DNA of 26,933 bases from Priapulus caudatus (taxonomy: Eukaryota; Priapulida; Priapulimorpha; Priapulimorphida; Priapulidae), in assembly GCF_000485595.1 (NCBI RefSeq), contig NW_014577071.1:123193-150125 (forward strand), in the 5' to 3' direction. This document shows positions 19,894-26,933 of the stretch, piece after piece. Numbering within the stretch: position 1 is the stretch's first letter; each line of letters starts with the position of its first letter. A program made the translations under genes and the position numbers. The notes beneath the pieces are model-generated. The model saw only the letters and a list, made by a program, of their open reading frames with translations, was not told the DNA's origin and searched no databases.

Positions 19894-20279
19894 CAGTAAA
19901 CGCTTGTCCAGTAAAGGCGAGCCCGCTTTGCTTCAAACGCCGCTGTAATGGTCGGCGTATATGGCGGTGAGCAATAAAGCGCGACAGATGTTCGCACACT
20001 CGATCACACCGAACAGTGAGCAAAAAAAAAAATACCGCTCAAGTCATTGATTCGAGCGATGCAATCGACCGTTGATGGTGTTAATACGTATGTTTACCAA
20101 GAAGACAATAATAAGGGGATAAGGATTCCCTTTATCTACTTCTGATGTTTACTAGTCGTAATACCGGCGCGCCCAATGCGAAAGCTAATAAGTCCGCGTA
20201 GTGAAGAAAGAGAGGCTAACACAAAAGAGAGCCGAGCGCCTATATAGGAGAAGTGGGGAGAATGATATACAGAGCGAGA

Positions 20280-20520
20280 GTCAAGAGGAGAGCGAGAGAG
20301 AGAGAGGTGCGAGAGAGGGAGGAGTGTTTAGTCGTGTGTATGTGTGTGGTGTGTGTGTGTGTGTGGTGATGCGCGCGCGCGCGTGTGTGTGGTGTTCGTG
20401 TGGTGTGTGTGTGTGTGTCGTGTGTGTGTGTTGTGTGTGTGTGTGTGCGAGGCGAGCGAGAGAGGAGAGAAGAGAGAGAGAGACGGGGAGACACCGACGG
20501 GGGAGGAGAGGGAGAGCAGA
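20280..20520. repeat. GA / TG / GA compound microsatellite
   Basis: Counterpart of 17505-17780, with a GCGCGCGCGCGTGTGTG segment at about 20371 that could adopt Z-DNA. Confidence 0.93.
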
Positions 20521-20524
20521 AGCA

Positions 20525-21765
20525 TGGAGATGCGACACGCAGCGGCACGCAAGTGGGCCGAACCAATCACGCCTATATAGCGCTTTGATACGTGCTATTC
20601 GTGATTAGATCATGAACGAGATTCGAACTAGATCAGTTTCAAGTAGCCAAACCTGTTGACGTCGATGGACAACCCAATTTTCGCGACAACAGCTTTTTGA
20701 ATTTCGTGCATTCAGCAGTTAACCGCGTACAATACAACGATACGCGCGAACTCACTGCGGATGCTGGTCTTATTTCCGAGCGACCAAAGCCACCCACGTA
20801 CCTCCCGTACCTTTCACGCGGAGTGAGCTGTTGAAAGATGAGGCAGCATGATACAGGATGTATAAGCAGTGTGGATTCTAGAGAGATAGTACAGTGCCTG
20901 CAGAAGTAGCGCATCAATACGGACCAAAAGCACATGTTCGCGAGTTCAATATGCGGTGAACTGGTCCTTTCACGAACATTCATGCCAGTTTAGGTCATCA
21001 TCAGTCGTGACTCTAATGGCATACAGCTGTGTCAACATAAACTGTTAATCGACCTAAGAGCCATGTTGGCATTCACTCCTAGCCACCACACAAGCTTGTG
21101 CATTATATTACTAAAAGCTTTGACACTATTTAGTACGTGCTTAGTCAAGCTGCATCGCGTATCGGATTTGTCTGCTTAATGTGCTCATTTCACGCGTTGT
21201 TTGCGCGTGTGATATGGTCAGATATCATACCTGGTTCAAGCCTAAACAATTATGAGCCAGGTCAGGTGTACACCTTATTGCCTGTCAGCTCAGATCACAC
21301 CTATACAGCTAAATCAGTGATTCACCTACGAAAATCGCCCTCCCCCAAACTAACAGTCAAATATCTGTCTTCCACCACAGTCCCTGACAAGTACTATGTC
21401 GTGACCCATCATATGCGTACACAGGGCAGACATATGCGATATCCAAAAGTCCTTTAAGACGGGGTGTATCAAGCCCGACATAAGCGACGTTAGCATTTTC
21501 TAATCGCCGTTTCGATAGGAGGAACAATCCGCCGGGTGGGTTCATTCGCTATGCTGGCAATTAAAGCTAGGTTTCATGCTACTGAGCCTCAGCGTTTTAT
21601 GCCCGTTTGTGTGTAGTGGTGGTTCGAATCAACATCGATAGGGCGATAAACGACTACATACATAAATGTATGCAGTCCCAGTTATTAGTTGGTCAAACAC
21701 GGTATCTTTGAAGTCGATCGTGTTAGTAAACGATAATAAAAATGTCTTGTGCGGGGACGGAAAGA
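20525..21765. other. Non-coding spacer of unit D
   Basis: Matches 17790-18960 with scattered indels. No frame is shared between the two copies in register. Confidence 0.6.
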
Positions 21766-21979
21766 GTCTCCGCCCCTCTCTCTCACACACTACACTCTCT
21801 TCACGCTCTCTCTCGTCTGGCTCACAGCTTTTCTCTCTCTCTCTTCTTCAATCACTCTCTCTCTCTTCTCTCGTCTCAGTCATTCCTCTCTCTCTCGATC
21901 CTCTCTCTGTGTGTATGTGTCGTATATGTGTGTGCGTGCTTGTGTGTGCGTGCGTGTGTGTGGCGTGCGTGTGTATGTT

Positions 21980-22015
<36 letters not shown>

Positions 22016-22030
22016 GGTGCGTGCTGTGCG
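21766..22030. repeat. (CT)n then (TG)n compound microsatellite
   Basis: CT-rich tract 21766-21908 followed by TG tract 21909-22025. Counterpart of 18963-19432. Confidence 0.95.
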
Positions 22031-22330
22031 CTTTCGTCTTTCTTTTCTCTCCCTCCCTTCTCTGCTCAATATGTTTCAGACTCTCAAGAGCAGGCAGGAA
22101 GCTCAACGTCAAAGGCCGCCGCAAACCAGCCGATTTTTCCACGCGATTTTGATCGCCCGATAGAAATCACGATCATTCGGGTAGGTGTGCGCGTTCAATT
22201 TGTAGACGAATTTTATGCGGTGAGTCGTTCCAAATCAAACATGTTTGATTTTGGAATCCGATATTTGACGCGACTTTTGTGGTGTGCGCGTGAACTCAGG
22301 AAAATCCAGTGTGCGATTAAATATTGACAG

Positions 22331-22380
22331 GCCAATAGCTAACGTGGCCCGTGTCACATGACATTCAAAATGGCGGCCAC
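22331..22380 (+). promoter_or_regulatory. Promoter-like cluster: CCAAT, E-box-like, YY1-like site
   Basis: GCCAAT at 22331-22336, CACATGAC at 22355-22362 and CAAAATGGCGGCCAC at 22366-22380. The last fits the YY1 consensus, which in animal genes often overlaps the start codon. An ATG in that site opens a short frame (MAATLQAILS) that stops after ten codons unless spliced. Function is inferred from motif similarity only. Confidence 0.3.
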
Positions 22381-22393
22381 CTTGCAGGCAATA

Positions 22394-22490
22394 TTATCGT
22401 AGGTGGTGCGGGGTGTTTTATCGTCAGGTGTGCGGGTGTTTTATTCGTAGGTGGTGGCGGTGTGTTTATGCGTAAGATGTGCGGTGTTAT
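22394..22490. repeat. ~25-bp minisatellite, four units
   Basis: Units of the type CGTAGGTGGTGCGGGTGTTT TAT, at about 22398, 22422, 22446 and 22470, each with one or two changes. Confined to the segment absent from unit C. Confidence 0.8.
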
Positions 22491-22814
22491 CGGAAGGCGT
22501 CGGCGATGACCGATTTTACAAACGATGAATCCGAACCGCGAAACTGATTTTTAAAATCGGAGCCGGATTTTTTGCTGTAGGTCTGCTGGCCGCGCCTAAG
22601 ACATAGAGATTTATATCGCACACTTGCTTTATATATTTTAACATCGGAACATTAAGTGCCGACCGATGACGTCCGCGATATTTTCAAGCGGAGACTATGA
22701 ACATGACAACCCTAATGTAGCATCAACGCCGTGCAGATTCAAATAATATGCGAGATATGGTGATAGCGGCTACGGTGCATTGCCCGGTATCTAAATAATG
22801 GCTGAGATAAGGCT

Positions 22815-22950
22815 TCGCATACGCACGCACGCACGCACGCAACGCACGCACAGCACGCACGCACACGCACGCAACACACACACACACACACACACACGAC
22901 GACACGACGGAACAACAGCACAACCCACCACACACACACACACACACAAT
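22815..22950. repeat. (ACGC)n/(AC)n tract, truncated third unit
   Basis: Follows the same flank (GGCTTCGCATACGCACGCAC) as the tract that starts unit D. After it the sequence leaves the C/D unit and passes through a short AT run (about 22950-22977). Confidence 0.9.
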
Positions 22951-22984
22951 ATTAATATATACTATATATATTATATCGGAGTAA

Positions 22985-23905
22985 TATTTTGTGGATCTCA
23001 GGACTATATCAGGAATAATGATTGTCATATTAGGGCTCCTGTCTATATATACCACAACCACAACATGCGTCGTTGTTTTCACTCACCTGTCTACAGCTGT
23101 GTTGCTGAAAGAAGAAAACTTTGCCTGAACAGCGTAATACATGCGTCTACTGTACGTTCAACACACACCGCCTATGTGTAGTTCTTCTTCTTCTTCTAAC
23201 GTCCCCCCGCGAAACGCCGGCCGCTTGCAAAACAGACAAGTGCGATGTTGTGAATATAGCTATGCGTTCGGACAACAACAAGCCAGCAGCTAGTCCGTCG
23301 TCGTTCGACAGCTACGACGGATGATGGTACGCAGCGAGGCGCTTCTTACCTGATGCAGATCGCATATTGCTACTATCCGACCAGACGCAGGCGGTCTCCG
23401 AGATCGTGTCAAGCATCGAGGTAGCGCGACAGGACACGCGACACACGGCGGGCACAGACAGAAGAGAGAGAGAAGGCTACATGTGACGCGCACACTGACA
23501 CACCCACCCACAGCGCGTCCTCGACAGTTTTGCCTCTCGCGACGAGAGCTGCTAGGGAAATGCGTTGCAGGCGGCCTGTCCCAGTTTTTGAAATCGGATT
23601 AGTTTCTAAATATAAGCGGTTCGCGAGGGCAAGCAGCACTGTGTACGCTCCCGCATTCCCCCTCCCCCCCTTGGCCTCCCGGCCGCCCCTCCTCTCTCCC
23701 GGCGGAAGACATCTGCGCAGCATCGTACACAACTGTGCGCGCCTTTTGCGATCGTGCGATCGTGGGCGTGTGTTGCTGTGCGACCACTGTACCTTCGCCC
23801 AGATAACAGGATAGTCAGCAGCAGCTTCGCACACTGCCATGGCTGAACGTAGTGGGTTCTAAGAGTAAGCCTGGCTGCGTGGGGGCTCTAGCTCCGACTA
23901 GACAG
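22985..23905. other. CpG-rich stretch, no confident gene
   Basis: From about 23190 to 23830 CpG dinucleotides are dense (for example CCCCGCGAAACGCCGGCCGC, GCGATCGTGCGATCG). This contrasts with the surrounding AT-rich sequence. A 143-codon minus-strand frame (23409-23840) and a plus frame (23530-23814) overlap here, and GC-rich sequence has few stops, so neither is strong evidence. An unmethylated CpG island or first-exon region is possible. Confidence 0.35.
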
Positions 23906-23944
23906 CGATGATCTGTTGTCTGTTATCTGGTCTACCATCGCATC

Positions 23945-24150
23945 GCCTCTCTTTCTGCCCCTTCTTTCTCTTATATTCTCTCTATCGTCTCTCTATCTCT
24001 TTTTCTCGCTTCTCTCTCTCTCTCTCCTCCTCTCATCTTCCTCTCTCCTCTCGTTCTCTCGTCTCTCTCTCTCTCCTCTCTCTCTCTATCTCTGCTCCTC
24101 TCCTACTCTCTCTCTCACTCTCTTCTCTTTCTCTCTCTCCTCTTAGCTCT
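23945..24150. repeat. (CT)n polypyrimidine tract
   Basis: About 200 bp of CT-rich sequence with few purines, directly abutting the hAT fragment. Leu/Ser-rich frames here are translations of the repeat. Confidence 0.95.
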
Positions 24151-24152
24151 CC

Positions 24153-24313
24153 GGTCCGCGGATGGGCTTCAGGGGTCGCGCGTGAAACCAGACGCAAACA
24201 ATTTTGTGTTATTGTGCTTTATGTGTCATTCTTTCTGGGGGGGGGGGGTTGTATCTATCACCGATGGATTTCTCAAGGGGACCATGACTCAAAAAAAGGT
24301 TTAAGAACCACTG
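24153..24313 (-). mobile_element. hAT-superfamily non-autonomous element, one end intact
   Basis: Read on the minus strand from 24313 the element begins CAGTGGTTCTTAAACC and continues TTTGAGTCATGG and CCCCTTGAGAAATC. It later reaches GACCCCTGAAGCCCATCCGC. These are the characteristic terminus and internal order of short hAT (Charlie/MER-like) elements in animals. The other terminal repeat should follow the GGTCCGCGG at 24153, but a CT microsatellite replaces it, so that end is lost. CGCTAAGG after 24313 may be half of an 8-bp target duplication, but no partner is visible. A 12-base G run sits at 24237-24248. It is non-coding and about 160 bp long. Confidence 0.82.
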
Positions 24314-25370
24314 CGCTAAGGGTGATGTCAGAATGAGCGCGTTTAAAAACGCAGGAGTCAAGTAAATAATGAATACCATCACGGGTTATAAGCTCATTCT
24401 TTTGTTGCTGTGGGGAAAGTCAACCGAAGTCAGATGTGACCGCCATCTGGTTCTCTATTCTTCGATACGTCCCAACTTTCGTTAATAATGATGCGTATAA
24501 CTACTCTAAGTTCTTCGCTGAGATTAAACCGACGTCAACACGTGATGCTCTACGCAGTTCTTTCGACATGTGATGCTTTATTCACCTCTCTCAGAGCTGG
24601 CTCGAAAAGCTGTTTACAGCATCCGTTTAAAACTCCGCTACGGGGATTTAATCATTATGAGGCATTACACGTCCACTCCGATATCGCGTAAAGGTTCTGC
24701 CTCCTTTAACTTTAACACGATCCGATTTACCCCCGTACGGAGATCCACGTGAAGCACCATTACGTTTTACAGATGTAGTCCATGCTTGTAACTTTAAGAT
24801 TTATTTGGGGGTTCTAGATGTAGTCCATGCTTGTAACTTTAAGCTCTATTCGGGGTTTCCAGATCATTTTGATTGCGACCGTGACTAGTGGAGGCATTTT
24901 GATATTCAGATGCTTGCTGGTACCTCCTCATATCGAGGTGTCACCGGAATTCTTTCATACATACACGCATGACACGCATGCATCAAGTACATCGGTAAGG
25001 TTTACATACAACCTCGGTAATTCCTTGCGTAATATTCATTCGAGCGATTGCATGCATGCGTAACAAACGCATTGATTGAATGATTGAATGCTCGAGTAAC
25101 AAACGCGATAAGATAACAAGAATATATCATGAACGCGCGCATGAACGCACAAGACATTACAACAGCTGAGAACAACATTGGCAGGAAAGAACTGTTAAGC
25201 TATGAAGGGTGTGAAACACATACCGAGTGTAGTAAGGTACATCCCTGTTGATCAGTGTATGGAAACGCGTCTAGTGTTAACAGCTCGTTTTGATAGCTAT
25301 ATACTGCCCATGTGATTCCGACACGGGTTAAGTTATATAACAGTGTAATTAACCGGTATTTCTAACATAT
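24314..25370. other. Single-copy stretch with one short tandem duplication
   Basis: Short frames (for example 24488-24691, 24827-25063) have no recognised motif. Apart from the 45-bp duplication nothing stands out. ATTGAATGATTGAATG and two AACAAACGC strings at about 25060-25105 are a minor local repeat. Confidence 0.45.
24771..24860. repeat. 45-bp tandem duplication
   Basis: AGATGTAGTCCATGCTTGTA followed by ACTTTAAG occurs at 24771 and again at 24816. The remaining part of each unit (GATTTATTTGGGGGTTCT and CTCTATTCGGGGTTTCC) is similar. Confidence 0.92.
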
Positions 25371-25373
25371 CTG

Positions 25374-25601
25374 GGGCCCGCTGTCAGAAACAAAATTAGT
25401 ATTAACATTAGTCTTAACACTAACATTTTTTCTTAGATCGTCGACAGCACTTTGTTTCGTATTGTTACGAGGAAATCTGCTACGATTTTTTTATTCAGGT
25501 AACTTCGCAGCGTTTCTGACGACGGTCTAAGAGAAAAAGTTAATGTTAAGACTAATGTTAAGACTAATGTTAAGACTAATTTTGTTTCTGACAATGGGCC
25601 C
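25374..25601. mobile_element. Foldback MITE with long terminal inverted repeats
   Basis: Left end GGGCCCGCTGTCAGAAACAA and right end (reverse complement) GGGCCCATTGTCAGAAACAA continue in parallel for about 70 bp through AAATTAGT, repeated TTAACATTAGTC motifs and CTTAGA(T/C)CGTCG. The arms are about 25374-25447 and 25516-25601. The right arm has one more 12-bp TTAGTCTTAACA-type unit than the left. Only about 70 bp separate the arms and nothing is encoded, so this is a non-autonomous element. No convincing target-site duplication is seen next to the GGGCCC ends, so I do not assign a superfamily. Confidence 0.88.
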
Positions 25602-25950
25602 TTGGTTGCCTTACTGACACCTACGGCTATATAATTATAGATATAGACGTTACGGCGGTTGTAGCAAAATCGGACTATTCCAATGGTTGATCAATGAACA
25701 GTAAATATCGTATCTCATGCATGATTGAATCCTCTATATCGCTAATACACGGAGCTCTCAATATACACAGGCATTAAGTGTATTTGCACTTTTCCACGAT
25801 TACATCTCTAATACCACGTGTAATGTTTGTTCTGTGGCATGCCGAACGGATGGGCATCTAATCACGAGAGGATGAATTATCCACTTTTGGTAATATAGTA
25901 CGCCAATATTTGCACATTGATATTGATATAAACCAACACATATTTGCTTT
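25602..25950. other. AT-rich spacer
   Basis: No gene or repeat recognised between the MITE and the CT tract. Confidence 0.45.
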
Positions 25951-25954
25951 TCCC

Positions 25955-26026
25955 CCTCTCTCTCGTTCTCGCTCTGGCTTTCCCCTCGTTCTCTCCCCTT
26001 CCCCTCGTGCTCTCTCTTCCTCTCTT

Positions 26027-26083
<57 letters not shown>

Positions 26084-26085
26084 TA
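25955..26085. repeat. (CT)n microsatellite ending in (CTAT)n
   Basis: CT-rich from 25955, pure (CT)n from about 26029 to 26070, then four CTAT-like units. Confidence 0.95.
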
Positions 26086-26094
26086 CTATAAATT

Positions 26095-26395
26095 GCATGG
26101 GAAATTTCTGTGTGTGTGTGTATGTGTCCGGCTATACGTTTCCGCACCGCTCAACGGATCCTCTCCAAACTTGGTCGGAACATTCTACAGATCATGACAT
26201 GTTGCATGGGCTATTTTATTTTTTCACATTTTTATTTTTTTCACATTCCACGTTCAAAAACATTAAAATAGTGGGAAATTTTTGCACCGAGCGCGGGGTT
26301 CTAATGAAAACAAACCGCGCCACCTATCGGATCTTATATGAGTTAATATATTGTTTTAACACTTAATAAAAGTTTTTTTTTATAGAAATAAATAT
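26095..26395. repeat. Probable interspersed repeat, class unknown
   Basis: The segment directly follows the CT tract and a short TG run. It contains CCGCACCGCTCAACGGATCC, CCAAACTTGGTCGGAACATT and CACCGAGCGCGGGGTTCTAA. Such strings look familiar from multi-copy sequences linked to microsatellites in invertebrate genomes, but I cannot name the family. No second copy is in this window, so repetitiveness is unproven. Confidence 0.35.
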
Positions 26396-26620
26396 AAACA
26401 TACACGGCAGTGTCTACGGCACGGCAGTGACAACGGGGCAGTGGTCTAGTCTATCTAACTCTCTTTCTCTCTCCGTCTCTCGAGCGAAGCTACTGAAATC
26501 GTCATCAGGTGCTTGTGAGGATGCGATGGCTGATAAGCTGTTTACGACCAAACGGCTCCCCGCGAACGCAGGCATCAGGTGATCATCACACGAAATAGAC
26601 AACATTACCAGATTCTGTTA

Positions 26621-26933
26621 CCTCTCCTTTTCTATCTCGCTCTCTCTCTCTCTCTCTCTCTCTGCTCTCGCTCTCTCTCTCTCTCTCTCGTCTCTTCTCT
26701 CTCAAGCTCTCTCGCTCTCTCCTCTCGCTCCTCTCCTTCTTTCGCTCTACCCTAATTTCTTTCCTCTCGTCTCTCTCCCTCCTTCCAGTCTCTCCTCTCT
26801 CTGCTCTCTCGGCCCTCTATTTCTCTCTGCTCATCTCTCGTGCGGCTCTCATCTCCTCTTGTCTCTCTCTTGTCGCTCCTCTCGATCCTCAGCTATCGCT
26901 GTTCTCATCCGCATCATCGCTTTTCTCCCTCTC
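26621..26933. repeat. Long imperfect polypyrimidine (CT)n tract
   Basis: About 310 bp that is mostly C and T, running to the window end, with isolated G or A about every 8-12 bases. It is capable of triplex (H-DNA) formation in its purer parts (for example 26641-26663). Confidence 0.93.

Larger units (their letters stand above)
22108..22596. mobile_element. ~490-bp insertion in unit D relative to C
   Basis: The flanks AAGCTCA (about 22100) and CTAAGACATAGAGATT (about 22597) are adjacent in unit C (about 19493-19515) but separated here. I see no clear terminal inverted repeats, target-site duplication or poly-A tail, so the class is unknown. It contains a promoter-like stretch, a 25-bp minisatellite and a local palindrome-like GATTTTTAAAATCGG. 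It could equally be a segment deleted from C. 'Mobile element' is only one possible reading. Confidence 0.45.
19770..22810. repeat. Tandem duplicate unit D
   Basis: Second copy of unit C in direct tandem. It starts at the AC tract 19770-19893 and ends where a third AC tract begins (22815). It is about 3.04 kb rather than 2.77 kb because of the insertion at about 22108-22596, partly offset by shorter microsatellites. Confidence 0.9.

Noticed and set aside
21615-21660. tRNA B-box-like GGTTCGAATC
   Set aside because: The matching position in unit C reads GGTTCGACAAC, there is no A box at the right distance, and no cloverleaf can be drawn.

Overview
This looks like nuclear DNA of a eukaryote, most likely a non-arthropod animal (marine-invertebrate type). 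The clues are interstitial TTAGGG/CCCTAA telomeric repeats, a recognisable hAT DNA-transposon end of the kind common in animal genomes, a foldback MITE, and very dense (AC)n, (TG)n, (CT)n and (AT)n microsatellites. There is no bacterial-style gene packing, no rRNA or tRNA that I can recognise, and no protein-coding gene I can call with confidence. Almost all long open frames are microsatellite translations (poly Cys-Val, Thr-His, Ser, Leu). A few short non-repeat frames are listed as weak exon candidates only. The species assignment is inference.

Layout. 1-2943 is repeat block A: TG tract, spacer, AC tract, spacer, TG tract, spacer, then the start of a ~105-bp minisatellite. 2944-6920 is mostly single-copy sequence with a perfect 19-bp hairpin, a (CT)n(TA)n tract and a ~42-bp degenerate minisatellite. 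6921-10194 is block B, a direct copy of A, which runs into about six copies of the ~105-bp minisatellite ending at 10616. 10795-12335 (X1) and about 13600-14475 (X2) are a second direct duplicate pair. Each has an AT-rich hairpin next to an AGT/AGC trinucleotide tract, followed by a ~225-bp element with telomeric repeats at its centre. A third, inverted copy of that element lies at 12875-13135, and a 10-N assembly gap at 13317-13326. 14600-16930 is mostly single-copy. 16998-22810 is a third duplication: two tandem copies (C and D, ~2.75 kb period) and the start of a third AC tract. Copy D carries a ~490-bp insertion absent from C. 22950-26933 holds a CpG-rich stretch, long polypyrimidine tracts, a hAT fragment, a 45-bp tandem duplication, a MITE and another interspersed-repeat-like segment.

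The three direct duplicate pairs share one odd property. Their copies differ largely by scattered one- and two-base insertions and deletions, which is what uncorrected long reads or gap-filling with raw reads would produce. Part of the apparent duplication may therefore be an assembly artefact, and reading frames inside these blocks cannot be trusted.

The most unusual structure is the family of telomere-repeat-bearing inverted-repeat elements (11784-12045, 12875-13135, 14076-14300). I do not recognise it as a described transposon family. Two of its copies face outward like the two ends of a linear molecule, around a trinucleotide tract and a long hairpin.
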